This document shows, one piece after another, positions 45,863 to 58,186 of a stretch of 64,000 nucleotides of DNA (position 1 is its first letter; each line of letters starts with the position of its first letter). Under the pieces are notes generated by a model. The model searched no databases. It was given only the letters and a program-made list of their open reading frames with translations, and was not told the origin of the DNA. Source of the stretch: Stichopus chloronotus (Eukaryota; Echinodermata; Holothuroidea; Aspidochirotida; Stichopodidae); the NCBI GenBank assembly GCA_021234535.1, contig CM037840.1, forward strand, positions 7,801,094 through 7,865,093, in the 5' to 3' direction. A program made the translations under genes and the position numbers.

Positions 45863-48800
45863 CCAGTCTAGTTTAGCAAGATGGGTATGGCTTACAGTAG
45901 ATCTGTGGCAGATTGGTAGTAAACTAGAATTAAACTCACCATGTTCAAAGAATGGAAAGCATAATGGGGTCATAACCATTTTGTCACCACTCACTTTACC
46001 TACATATAAGCTTACTGAGTGGTCTGAGAGTACTATATACAAGCTGCACTTCTGTAACCCTACAAATTTTACTGTCCCTTAAATTTAACTAATATTCTGT
46101 AATTATTTAAAGCTAATTTTGGAAGTATTAAAATTCTGAGCTGTTGTCATAATTAGCAGTGTAACATTTGTCTTTTGTATTTGTGCCTGTGTATACAGTG
46201 CACTACACCTCTCCTCTTTGAATGCCATGTATCCAGTATTATGCATTTCTCTCGGATAGAGATGGAAGAAAAAAAAACTTAGTTTTGTTTTACTTCAAAG
46301 GTCATGGCCTTATCACAAATGACATTGATTTGAAAGTGAAAGTGCCCTCTTGCTCTTACATTTTAAAGAAAAAGAAATTTTCATTTTCCACCTTGAATGA
46401 TGTAATGATATCACTCATATTGTAAGATACTTGAATATTGGAAATGGATTCTCTTTAGCAAGGAAGTTCTCACAGTATGCAGCTATCTTTCCATCAGATT
46501 TTTTTCTTTTATTTACCAAACTTTACTACATTGACAGTGAACATGTCTCCGTTAAATTACCAATAGTTTGTAGTTAATTAGTTTTCTAGGGTAAATGTCT
46601 TCCATTATGTAATTGTGTTCATATTTGTCTGCTTCATGTGCTGCAGTTGGTTTTTCCATTACAGGAGGATGTTATTCTGGATCTCAAGAAATGGAAATTT
46701 GCTTTAATTTGCTGCCAACCACAATGTTCTTATTTTCTTTCAGATATGTAGAGCAGTCCTTTGAAGAAATGGTTTCAACAAGAAGAAGAGATAACTTTGA
46801 TGTGTTTAAGTCTTTTTTTTTTCATTTATACATACTGTATGTTTAAAGCTGGATTTTGAGTTGAAAATTGGACATTGAAAGTCAAATTAAATAAAAAATG
46901 TCATAACCACTACAGAAGAAATCATTGTTTAAGTCCTTTTTGCATACATGAATATTCAGATTCATTCTCATTGGTTTGTTTTATTTCAAGTGACAGTGAT
47001 TGGCTGCTGTGCTTTCTTGAGCAGTCTGAATTTTGTAGGGCCAACAAAATTGTCAAGACAATTTTCATATTCAAATATCAGGAAGCTAAAGTGCATAGCT
47101 CTCTTTCAGATTTTGTGACAGGTGATGTTTCCCTCCTACTTTTACTTCCCTGAAACACTGACAAAGAATAAAGTTTGATGACCATTTAATTGCCAGTGCA
47201 ACTCATATTCCAGCTTAAACATCCCAGCTTTAAACTGGTGGTAAACTTTTGTTGAAGTTTGTAATGCGTGATGAAATTTTTTTTAACTGAAATCGTAGTT
47301 ATTACTTTGAAACAATTTTTTTTTTACTCCACTTGTATCTGTGGTTTAAATACCTGGTTTACATGTCCCTTTGCATTTGGTGTTGTTTACAATTGTTTAA
47401 ATATCCCTTTGTGCACTGCTTGGTTTTTAATATTGGTAATGTGTCTTATGTTTCTCCGGGTTACATGTTTTATTCAAATGCCGGATTCAAGTTGAATTTA
47501 ATTGCCTAGGTAAGAATCCCTTTTGTTTTCTACTTGCCTATTATTTCTTCCACTCCGTACATGTAATTTTATGTCATTGGTTACATGACTCACTACTATA
47601 GACATAAGAAGAGGTCTTTCGTGTTGATATACAGTATAGTGCGTTGGTTTAGGTTAATTTTTTTTTTAATCTTCATTAGGTGTCTCCCAAAAATTTACAA
47701 CTGTAGTTGGAAGTTTGGTGCAAACTACTTGATTTGTAAGTCAGTAACTCTTTTTATGGATAGATATTTACATAGAACCGTTCTGTTCTGTTAACAGTGA
47801 AATCATGCAAGAACACAGTGTCTGTTTTTGACTGCTGTGACTGATGATGTAACATTAATGTCTTCCAATTGATAATGTTGTTACATTAATGTTGTTACAT
47901 TTGTAATGGTAATACATTAATGTTACTGTGACAACAATGATACGATAATCAACATCTCAACTTTGTTCAGAATTGGCCTTGGTGTCAAGAAAACTTAAAG
48001 TAACATAAAACAAAAACTCGTGAAAGACTTTACTCGAAATTCTCAATTCTCTAAGAGGTTACAACGTGCCAAAGTCTTACTGTCAGTAAATTGTTTGTTT
48101 AGCATTCTTATGAACTCAGAGTTAATTGATGGAGTAAAATATTTTTGTTGCTGTTTGGTTTGTTTTTAATACCCTTAAGTGCACATTCGAGATTAGTCTT
48201 CCAGATTGTTTGTTCATTGTGATTTGTTAGTGATCAAGTACTCCCAAGTTCTTTGATATTTTATTTCTCTGTTGAGTGAATCTAACAATGACTTGATCAA
48301 ATTATTGAATCCAGTTCTCCGTTCAGATAATTGGCCTCAAAATGTTGTGTTTGATTCTGGAAGTCCCTTCATGAACTACTTTTAGGTACTGAAATTACCA
48401 GCTATGTTGGGTACTCTCTTAAGTCACCATTTATATTTTGGTACTCCTTTTAAGTTAACTCTTTATGTGTAGGTACTCATTCCAGTCAGCTGTCATATAT
48501 GTTAGTGCTTTTATTCAGCTATTGAACCACCTGTTAATGATGACTTTCATACATAACTGCTTCAAACAAGTCATTTGTCATATCATTAAATTTGAGGTGA
48601 AGGGGATTTCTGAACTTTGTATACTTTTTGTTTTTGTATCATGAATCACATTGCAAAAGTCCACTTTTTTTGCCAATGGGCAGTTCCACAGGTATGTAGT
48701 ACACATCAGAGGCTTGAACAAGCCATACAATGCAAACACTGAAAAGAAATTTCTTGACATTTTACATGGCAGGGTGAGAAAGCACACTCAATACTTATCC

Positions 48801-48890
48801 CATGAACACCACCTGTTTTAACTCCTGTTGTGATTGATTAATAATCTAAAAGGAGACAGTTGTGAACGTACGCAGAGAAATCTTTTTTTT
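45863..48890. other. Intergenic or intronic sequence, no recognised gene
   Basis: AT-rich; many short ORFs without domain pattern. An ORF at 46613-46846 was examined as a further FZ-like exon and not accepted. A short attaatgttgttacat repeat lies near 47850-47930. Confidence 0.45.
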
Positions 48891-48894
48891 TTTT

Positions 48895-49455
48895 CCTTTT
48901 TTTGATTCCTTGCCGAAGACAGGCATGGAATCTATGCGATGGTGATGTCGTGTGTGTGTATGCGTGTGTGTGCGTATGCGTGTGTGTGTATGTGACGGCT
49001 TTGCTTGTTTACACGATATCTCGAGAAGGGAAAGTTGGACAGTTCTCAAACTCGATACATAGATGCCCCATATTGAGAGGAAGAAGGCTATTGTTTTTGG
49101 CGGAGATTAAAGGTCATCTGGGGTCACCAGGGGTCAAAACCTGAAAACCTTGTTTGCACGATATCTCAAGAAGGGAAAGTTGGACAGTTCTCAAACTTGG
49201 TACATAGATGCCCCATATTGAGAGGAAGAACCCTATTGTTTTTGGTGCAGGTCAAAGGTCATCAGGGCCACGGGGGGTGAAAACCTGAAAACCTTGTTTA
49301 CACGATATCTCAAGAAGGGAAAGTTGGACAGTACTCAAACTTGGTACATAGATGCCCCATATTGAGAGAAAGAATCCTATTGCTTTTGGTGGAGGTCAAA
49401 AGTCATCCGGGGTCACGGGGGTTAAAAACCTGAAAACCTTGTTTACACGATATTA
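48895..49455 (+). repeat. Composite repeat: unique head, TG microsatellite, then about 3 units of 144 bp with DR1-type AGGTCA pairs
   Basis: Head: tttgattccttgccgaagac to tggtgatgtc (48900-48948). A (TG)n tract with tgcg interruptions spans 48949-48995. Units start at cacgatatctc at 49012, 49157 and 49301, a step of 144-145, and each carries gggaaagttggacagt, catagatgccccatattgag and a (C/A)AGGTCAAAGGTCA-like pair; the perfect one is at 49249-49261. A truncated fourth unit ends at 49455. Confidence 0.85.
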
Positions 49456-51634
49456 CCCTAAAATTTGTTTTCAAAAGCAGCAAAGTCTTGCTAATTTCCT
49501 TCTGTTACAAGCTCCTCTAAAGACACTTTGAGCATAGCTATTACGAACAATAGGGAAAGCAAGTCGAAATTCTCCTCGGATTTCACTGACTGCATTTTCC
49601 CTTGATTGGAAAGACAAACAACAATAAGTATCAACATAGTACCTGTGAGTTGATTGATGTTACCATCTCCCTGGCACTAATTTATCATATGGCACTTCAC
49701 CTTCAAGAAAAATCATATCATTTCAGCACGAAGGAATGAGAAAATTTATCAGAACGAAAAGGGGTTCATATTTTGGGTTTAAGAAACTAAACAAAAATGC
49801 ACTTGTGAGCCCTTCTTACAAGTGTGAATCAAACATGTCAGTTTTCAAACTGCTGTGTTCAAAATGTATTTTATCAAGGCAAGGAATCACAAAGCCTTTT
49901 GACTTTCTGGTTTTAAACATTTGCAAAACCTTGTGAAGTTTTAAGTCACAAAATGAAAACAAGTGAATGTGTCTCAGGACTCTACACCAACAATGATAAA
50001 TTTACATCATGCGTGTATATAATGAGTTTGGCCAATTAAGCGTGGTTACGGATCTACATGTTTGTTGCTCCTACACCTCTGTAAGAATGTATACAATGCA
50101 AAGTGTGTTGGAAAGAAGTAAAAGTTTAAACAAATCAGCTTTCAATTGCTATTTGTTGAAAAAGTGTAAAGATGGTTACTTCAATGTGCCTGCAGTATAC
50201 ATACTATGAAAACCAAACACAGTAAATGCCATCATACACACCATTTTCCTATAGTCTTGTGTGGAACAATGTCGTATTCTACCTTTTTTTCACACTGAGT
50301 ATTATGACACTAAATGTATGCCTCTAATATTTATGAAGATAACAAGAGTATCTGATTTAATTATAATTTGTGAGTCAGTGAATGAATCCTCTGTAAGTAC
50401 ACAGTACACTAGTGGTGCAGCTTCATGATTATGGACAAACACCTCTAAAAATTTACAAATGTGCACTGTATCCATTGTATTGAAAATGATCAAAAACTGG
50501 CCACAAATTACAAATTATCTTCTAAACTGAAATTTAATAGAAAAGATACAATATTTTTCACACCAAAAATTAAAAACACTATATAACTTATATCAGAGAT
50601 CAGAAGTTATTTGTTGTAGGTTTTGCTCAGACCACTAAAATGCAGTACTTCAACTCACATGAAGGATTTTACTCATACAGTAATACTGTAGTACAGTAGG
50701 ACAAGTGTATGGCTCTAGCATTGTCCGTTACTCTAGAATAGAAACTTTATGGATAAACCTGAGTTTGCATCACAATAATAACAATAATACAAGATCTATT
50801 ATGAGGTATACCAAATAGTCTGCCTATGGCACTTTACAAAAGGCATTCCACAAACATTCTTAACAATACTGGAGATATAGCAAATGGAAAAAAAAATATG
50901 ACATTGCCTACTGCAAGAACCAAAAGTGATTAAATTCATTAGTGGTATGATGTGTTCAAATTCCATTAAAAAAAGCCAATTGTCTTTAATAGATGCATAA
51001 AAGGGAAGTGAATTGTTCCATAGTCTTGCAGCAGCCAGCAATTGTTAACAGAAATATTTTTTCAATTTAGTTAATCTTGCCTCATCGTATGGTTAACTAT
51101 GTAGAAATTCATTATAAATTCAGGGTCATCATAATGTTTGAGATTAACTTTTCTAACCCTGTGTGGACTCCATACCGTTACTGTAGAAGAGGCCTAACAA
51201 TGTATACTACACGGTAGGATTTATAGATGATGCAGCCTACCCGTATGCACGTAAATTTGGTTACGGACGTACAGGTTATGGACGCAAAAGTTTTCTCATG
51301 TATTTAGGATTTTTCCTTTTCTATTTTTTCTTATTTACCTGGCACCAAAATTCTAGGTAAATGTTTCCTGTTAATGACAATAATTTTAAAATCTTGATAT
51401 AAAGCGAAATTGCGGTTGTGTACGTACGCAGCAAAGGGGAAAAACCTAATTAAGGTCATAAAAGGCCTATGTTCTTTGAATTCTGTGGATTCCATGCAAT
51501 TATATGGCACTGTGTACTTCACAACAAGGGTGTGCGAGATGAAGTTCATCTGATAGTATCTTAAACTGGTTTCCTGTGTGTATATGCAAATTTGCTCATG
51601 GATGTACTGTTGTGGGCGAACACACATTTAATGT
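49456..51634. other. No recognised gene; possible fragment of an old SINE-like repeat at 50.84-51.08 kb
   Basis: The phrases gtgttcaaattccatt, gtgaattgttccatagtctt and gcagcagccagc resemble the same class of element as 16.5-16.9 kb. The rest is unrecognised AT-rich DNA. Confidence 0.35.
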
Positions 51635-52440
51635 CCTTTCTTTGATTCCTCGCAGAAGGTAGGCAAGGAATATATACGCAGTTATGATGGCGTGTGTGTG
51701 TGTAATGCCTTGGCTTGTCAACACGATATCTCAAGACAGTAAAGGTGCCTGAACAGTCCAAAGTTAGTAGATGATCTCTCGTGTTTTTCATGGAGGTCAA
51801 AGGTCATATGAGGTCACCAGAGGTTGAAAAGTATGAGAGCCTATTCAGCCACTGAATGTAGCTAGACCGTCAAACTGCCCACATTGGCAACTCATGATGA
51901 GTAGATGACCTCTGTCATTTTTATGGTGGTCAAAGCAAAGTTCACGTGAGGTCGCAAGAGGTCAAAGGTTTAAAACCCGTTTTGATGCCTAGGTTTTTTA
52001 TTGTGAGTAGATGATCCCTGTTGGTTTCTATATAAGTCAACGGTCATTTGAGGTCACCAGAGGTTTTAAGTCTGAAAACTTACTAAGGAAGATATCTCAG
52101 CAACTGAATGTTGCTTGACCTTTGTAGGTGGGCCATTGTGAGTAGATGATTCCCATCGTTTTTCATGACGGTCAGTCTGCAAATAGTATAAAGGACGATG
52201 TCTCAGCAACTGAATGCTGCTAGAGCTTCATACTGTAACCATTGGTTACTTTTAAGGGGAAGATGATATCTGCCATTTTTATGGTCAAAGGTCATATGAG
52301 GTCAGAAGGGATCATAGTTGTAATTTTGTAGACGTGGGACTGTATCTCGCGAAAAGTAAAGTGTTCGAACTTCAAAACTGGTATGTATTGTCTTTTGTTT
52401 TTTTTTAATATTGTCAAGGAATCTTAAAGTTATTTGAAAA
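51635..52440 (+). repeat. Second composite copy: head, TG tract, then about five diverged AGGTCA units
   Basis: Head tttgattcctcgcagaaggt to gatggc (51640-51690) matches the head at 48.90 kb; a short (TG)n follows, then acacgatatctcaagacag. Perfect AGGTCAAAGGTCA at 51794-51806 with another AGGTCA at 51811-51816; TGGTCAAAGGTCA at 52282-52294. Units here are about 130-150 bp, each with gtagatgat, a ggtcaaaggtca-like word and atatctcagcaactgaatg. Confidence 0.8.
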
Positions 52441-54238
52441 AAAGTGAAATTTTGGTTATGGACGTACATAAAACGTTGCAAAACACTTTTGAAAACTTGT
52501 TCCTAGAGTGGAGAGCAATTAGTTTTTTCCCTTTAATATGGTGTCACTTTTGTAAATTCCGAATTATTTAAAACTAAACATTCAGTGTGGTTCCAGTAGC
52601 GAATTTAGAATTTCATATTTCGTCCGAAAATTGTTGTATTTGAGGCTAGCAGAGCTTTGGTGGCAATTTTCATTCATTTTTGCATATGACTTAAACTGAA
52701 AACTGTCACTATAAAATATACTCTTAGCGACAATTTGTCAGCACAATTAGCCATTTATAGGTCTAGCTTTAAACTTTTATGTCTAGGATGACCTTCCTGC
52801 GGAACTGCCCTAAAACAGGAATGTATCTTTAACGATCTTATCAGTAGCTTTTTTGTCATCACAAATTAATTCAAACATGATACGTGCCATACATGACAGA
52901 ATTTTTTGATTTGTAACAAAACTATACTATTTATGCAATGCACAAATCACTTTTATCATCTCCGTCCACACTTTTGAATTTGCTACAGAGGAGCAGCACT
53001 GAAACAGCTTAAGAAACTCAGTGCAAAGATAAATGGAAATGAATATTACTCAAGTTGTGTAATTAAAGTTTCCTGCTAATTTAATGATTTTCAATACGTC
53101 TATAGCTGCGTGTGAATGTTACGTAACAACATTTACACTCACAATACACAAACAACCAATGGAACAATTAGTCTCATTTGGAATACGATTTCTATGGTAG
53201 GAAAGCAAATTAGTGTCATGAAGAAATATTTATCTGCCATCTTTTCCTTGGCTCAAATGGGCTTTGCACTATGGCAATTACTTCACCATATAGCGATTTT
53301 CTTTGATCGGTTATGTTGAAAACATACAAGACGAACACGATGTTACTGAGTTTCCTGTACTTAGGCCAATGTAAGCAAACACCTTGCAAGGAAAGAGAAG
53401 TGAGTTTCAACATTTCCATCTGGCGGATGTTATTAGACCCACTAATGATCGATCCAAAGCTTGACTGACACCCATGGGCGTGGACCCCTTTTTGTGGAGG
53501 GGAGGCATCTCCCAAAGGTCCCCTCCACTTATTCAGGATGATGAAACCGAAAACTGCGGTGACCGTTTAAAATACAGAATAAAATACAGTCTTATGATCT
53601 CACCAATTAACATTGTCAACAACTCACATTTTATCATTTTGATCATACGGTATTTACAAATGTTTATCGGAGTTAAAGAACTATCAAAGGGCAGATGAAA
53701 AATTAACAGTGTACATTAGGTTGGACACATGCAGTAAAAAAAAGTATGATTTTCTTTCTTTTTTAACTTTTCAATGATAGTATGTTTTCCGAATACCATA
53801 CACTGAAGATCAGTCAGTACAAACCCTCACACTGATTTTGAATAGGGACATGACGGTGATAGGGTTCCAACTTTTTACGTAAAAGGTGTAAATAATACAC
53901 CAAAGACTGCGAAATGGACACTACATTTTAACAGGTAAATTCTGACCTGATATTGCACTATTTACCATACAGACACCTCCCATTCCTCTTTTTTTCAAGA
54001 GAGGTGAGAGGGAGGGGACTCACCGCTGTTACTCTATCCCCATAGACCCCTCTTTTAGGTCGTCGATTCGTAAATTGTGAAAAGTCACGTCCTCCTCACT
54101 TTTGGAGATTCATCCCATGCTGAAGCCTGATTCAGACTGTACTTTAAATTTTAAACTGAACAAAGGATCACATTTTACTCCTTTAATCATCAGATATGTC
54201 ACTCTTCTTTGTCCTATCCCCAAACAACTCACTAAAAC
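52441..54238. other. No recognised gene; short repeat end at about 53465-53530
   Basis: gcccatgggcgtggaccc with aggggaggcatctccc resembles the ends seen at 55630 and 56620-56705 (catgggcgtcagcagg, cctgttgacgcccatggg), probably termini of one dispersed family. Otherwise nothing recognised. Confidence 0.35.
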
Positions 54239-54484
54239 ATGTCTCGTTTAACCAGAAAAAAATCATCAGTATTGACGAGCCTATCTAGCCATGGCTGTAT
54301 CATCCACAAAATTGACGAGGTGGCAACTTCCCTTCTGGGACCGGACCCGCGTCAGACGTATACAAGAGAAATGTGGCAAGCAACGTTAGGGTCGGCCTAC
54401 CTCAGTGAGCTCCAGTCTGTGAAAAGAATATCCTTGGCAGATAACACTGAGACGAATAAAGAATTATATGATCGTGATCTATCG
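54239..54484 (+). CDS. Candidate coding exon of unknown function
   Basis: An ATG in a good context (aaaacATG) opens 82 codons ending DRDLS directly before a strong donor (TCG/gtaaga). The product begins MSRLTRKKSSVLTSL and includes PRQTYTREMWQATLG. Codon and amino-acid composition look like coding sequence, unlike the AT-rich shadows nearby. No family is recognised. No second exon was found: the next coding-looking frame (54537-54692, MTEQLHAVIKFMDETE) follows an A-run and lacks an acceptor. It could be a first exon, an isolated retroelement ORF fragment, or chance. Confidence 0.3.
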
Positions 54485-54948
54485 GTAAGATGCAGCAGCA
54501 ACAAAAAAAAAAAAAAAAAAATCAAATGATGGCGCTATGACGGAACAGCTCCATGCAGTAATTAAATTTATGGACGAGACCGAGGCGACACAATTCAACA
54601 TTTTGCTCGTGGAGTTCCTCGCCGGCAAGCATTCGCGACTTAATGAAGCTACTCGCAACTCATACTTGGTATTGGTTTCAGTGACCTCATAAATGCCATG
54701 TTCACATACATAAAGATATATTTTAAGCAGGAGTTACCCTACAGACAACATCATATATAGGGCCCCAAATAGTTGGTGCTAAGTATTGGGTCTATAGCTT
54801 ATAATCTAAATTGTCAGACATAGACTAGACTTAATTTGGGAAACAAGACATTAAAAAAACCCAACAACACTCGATTTAACCTTAAGATTTATTAAACTTG
54901 CAAAACATTAATTCGAACTGGTAAGGACACGCTACAAGATGTTCATGT

Positions 54949-55640
54949 TCAATTGTTGCTTACTAGTTTTTCTGTCTTTAATTTTAACATGATTCCACTG
55001 GAGCTGTCCGAGGAGAGTGGAGTCGGGTCCAGTGAGTCGCCCACTCCGAGTATGAACCCATGGGGGACATTCATGGTGACAATTTTATTGTGTGGCTGAA
55101 TGGTATTGAAAGCGGAGGAAAACCGTGAGACAAAAAGTTTTCTTGAGGAAAGGCCCACGGCAGATGCGCTAAACGAGAAGACAATTATTTGAGAAGTGGG
55201 AATGTTGTTAACAAGACCGGCTTAACTTCGTTGACAAACTGTGATGATACTTTGTCAGGGCCGGCTTTGTCGGATTCAACCTAGAGAAGTGCTGGTTAAA
55301 TTCATCCTCGGAAAGTAGAAGGTTACAATCACAATCTGTCAATAGAATTCGCAGTCCATCATGAAGTCATGAGAGAAAGTCATCATTCATTAAAACGGTC
55401 TCTCCTTCGGCGGTATGAGTCCGTCGGCTGTCAGACAGTCCTTCGGCGACCGGTCGGTCGGTCCTTTGGTCGTTAAATTCATTCAGATCATTAGCATAAT
55501 TAGTAATTGTTGTAGATAAGTGGCAAGAGGTAGATTTGCTGTTGTAGTCTCTGATTAGCAGAACGCCATCCCATACACGTTTCTTAGTTTTCTCCGTAAA
55601 TCAATGCTTTTGACCTTGTCTCAGTATGCGCATGGGCGTC
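54949..55640 (-). mobile_element. Decayed non-LTR retrotransposon, reverse transcriptase region (Rex1/L2-type)
   Basis: Minus-strand reading with frameshifts: KKRVWDGVLLIRDYNSKS then TNYANDLNEFNDQ (55590-55475), LSEDEFNQHFSRLNPTKPA (about 55310-55255, the 'EEEV...L..+NP.KA.GPD' motif), GPDKVSSQF in the shifted frame, and FSSAFNTIQPHNKI followed by NVPHGFIL (about 55120-55040, the RT 'D.SSAFNTI.P' block). This order is that of the RT palm of fish- and echinoderm-type LINEs. Inactive. Neither 5' nor 3' ends defined. Confidence 0.7.
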
Positions 55641-58015
55641 AGCAGGTTTCAGAGAGTGAGGGGGACACTATACTATCTAAGCGGAGCGCCACCATTGGTT
55701 GGCGTGTAGCAGAAAATTTTGGGTACATAAGACCGCCTAGGAGACGGCCTTTCTGAGTCGTTTTTAGTTACATCAGAACAAGATCTGTGAGAAAAAAATT
55801 TGTCTCACAAAACTAAATTCCAACAGAAAGTACTGGTAGAAAGATGCCGTTCTGACACCAAGGGAGACGAATTACACAGCGTCCATCTCAAACGAAATAT
55901 TGAAAAAGTGGCGCCGTCACCTCCGGGATGAGTGGAGTGGTATATATAATACATGCATGTAGGTGCGAGACATCAGTTGTTATGTACCCAGGTACGTTAA
56001 TAATAATAAACAGAAAAAGGCACGCAGAGCGTGTATAGCGCCTAGCCGGCACTCAACAATAAAGATCTACCATATTCGGGGAATACATGTAGCCTTAATT
56101 ATTTAACCCCTGCACCCCTATTCGTCCGTCCAGTCCAAGGGACTGGGGGTAGTGACATGAACATAGTAACTCATCACCATCTACCTGTATGACTTACCTA
56201 ATCCCTTGGAACCCATACAAACAACGTGTGCAATACACTTTCGAATGGTCTCTTCCCCCCCCCCCCCCACCCCGAACGAATTAAATGGGCAGATTTAGGA
56301 TATTAGGAGAATGGGAGATAAATGACAGTGCAAGTGATAGATAGCAGGGGCCGAGGGAGTCCGGATTTCTTGACCTTAAATATTCGCAGAATATGTCACT
56401 GGGTCACTCGGTGCTTGTCCAAACACCCAACTTAGGAGGATTCACCGCAGTGTCAGAAGTCCCCAAAAATCTCTATACGACTGTCTGATGATCTGATGAA
56501 CTCTTCTGCGATTCTCTGTGGGTTCAACGCTCAAGTTAGATTCTACCTGAATCAGCTTAGCAATTGTGATAGAAAATAGCGCATATGCATGTGATTTTTT
56601 TAGAAGCTGCTCTGAAAAGTGGGTGGGACAAATGATATGATATCCCCTCCACTTTTGAAAGTGGGAGGACATGTCCCCCGTCCCCCACCTGTTGACGCCC
56701 ATGGGTTTGCGGAAAGAAATGGAACTACAACAACGGTCCTCATTTGTGACCCACTACTATCGGATCATGAAGACGTTTGCATAATATGTGACTTTCCACC
56801 TCAACAAATGATTTCAGTCTCTTGGGATGGAAATTTTTTGTGTTCCTTTTTTTTTTTTTGTTATTTTGGTCAATATTGTCGTTACTGTGGATAAACAGTC
56901 AAAATTAAATGGAAGGAATTGATTTTAACTTTTGTTAAGATGGTCTACATTCGATTCGCCCTGAGGAATCACCATAGTTTATTTGACCGTCAAATGAGAT
57001 AGCGTTTCGTTAAGCCGGCGGTACCGATTGCAAAGGGGGATATAAATCGGCATGAATAGTGGAGACGTCACAAAATAATGACTGCGGGATCTCCACTAAA
57101 CTAGCCGTGATTGTTGAAACATTACTCGAAAAGCCGCAAAGTGTTCAAAGAATATATCTTTGTCATTGATTACAAAATTTATTGATGCACGCCACTGATT
57201 ATATAAAACAGACGCACAAAAAAAAAAAAATGATAACGCAAATGTTAAACATAACGACCGAATATATTCAACGACGGCGAAAAAGTAATCGTATAATTGT
57301 CGGAAAAGATTTTGGTAAAATGCAATAAAACTGCCATACCTTTGACGACTTGGACAGCATAAAAACACTTCCATCAGCTTCATACAACAAGTAATATAGT
57401 TAAATGATAAAACGGTTACTTACAAATACATTTAAAAGATAATAAAAAAAAAAACCCTCAAACATGGCGTCACTGTTCGAATGGTTTAAAACACTGGCAT
57501 ACCCTAAACAGAGAATGTACTGAACTTCTATTCATCTCGCACTAAAGGTGTGTAGAAGAATCAGAGAGAGGAATACACGATGAGTTCAATTTCTCAACTT
57601 GTTTCCAAATTAGTTTAAGTAACCTTTGTTAATGGATGACTAATTTCAGGTGTCTCATGAAATGTTAAACCTGCATGTTCTCCACCTTTCTTGTTGGATA
57701 ATACAGTCAAGATCAACAAATTATTGAATTACGTTTGAAAGAAGAGTTCAACGGCCAAACTGCAGAGTTAAGTAAAACACTTCTGTTTGAACTACTCATC
57801 GTGTTGCCTTTGCCCTACGCCCCCCCCCCCTCACTCACTTTGTGAGGGGGATCGGATAGGGGTACCGAACTATCTAGGCTTAACGAGTTTCGAGGGATGA
57901 GGTATCTGAATAAATAACAGTAAATGGGTCACTTTTGTCTCCGTTAATCGGAGCGTTAACTTGTAATGTCTTTATGACGTCACTTTATGACCCTCTTACG
58001 ATAGTAGGTATACAT
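55641..58015. other. Intergenic region between the repeats and the protease gene
   Basis: Contains a possible repeat end with taataataataaa and tatagcgcctagccgg (about 55998-56060), a C14 run (56256-56270), a short repeat end with cctgttgacgcccatggg (to 56705), an A13 run near 57219 and a C-run near 57822. No gene was recognised on either strand. Confidence 0.4.
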
Positions 58016-58186
58016 TCAGCTCATGATGTCTTTAACGTGCTCTGCTATAAATTGTAAATGTGTAGAAACCCTTGTGTAAATGCCAGGCTGCTCCGGAAAT
58101 GCGCAGAATATTCCAAATGAAGTGATACCAACGAGATCCCACCTTCCGTCTGGGTTCTTACAAATAAGAGGGCCACCGCTATCACC
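58016..58186 (-). CDS. Protease exon 5: catalytic Ser and C terminus
   Basis: Acceptor cttccctcag, then GDSGGPLICKNPDG, WDLVGITSFGIFC, PGIYTRVSTHLQFI and stop after DIMS. Phase 0 start directly at the Gly before Asp-Ser, so the intron separates the S1 Asp (SCE) from the catalytic Ser. Contains Cys201 and Cys220 equivalents. Confidence 0.95.
   Translation of the reverse strand, partial: GDSGGPLICKNPDGRWDLVGITSFGIFCAFPEQPGIYTRVSTHLQFIAEHVKDIMS

Noticed and set aside
46613..46846. Possible second FZ-like exon (GGCYSGSQEMEICFNLLPTT)
   Set aside because: Acceptor and phase fit, and C.NLLP loosely recalls an FZ start, but no further FZ cysteines follow and no acceptable donor is present.
56442..56894. 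Overlapping ORFs on both strands at 56.4-56.9 kb
   Set aside because: They run through a dispersed repeat end (gacgcccatggg) and show no known domain on either strand.
57096..57383. 95-residue minus-strand ORF
   Set aside because: Aromatic-rich, includes a poly-T-derived FFFF tract; no homology pattern and no splice context linking it to the protease.
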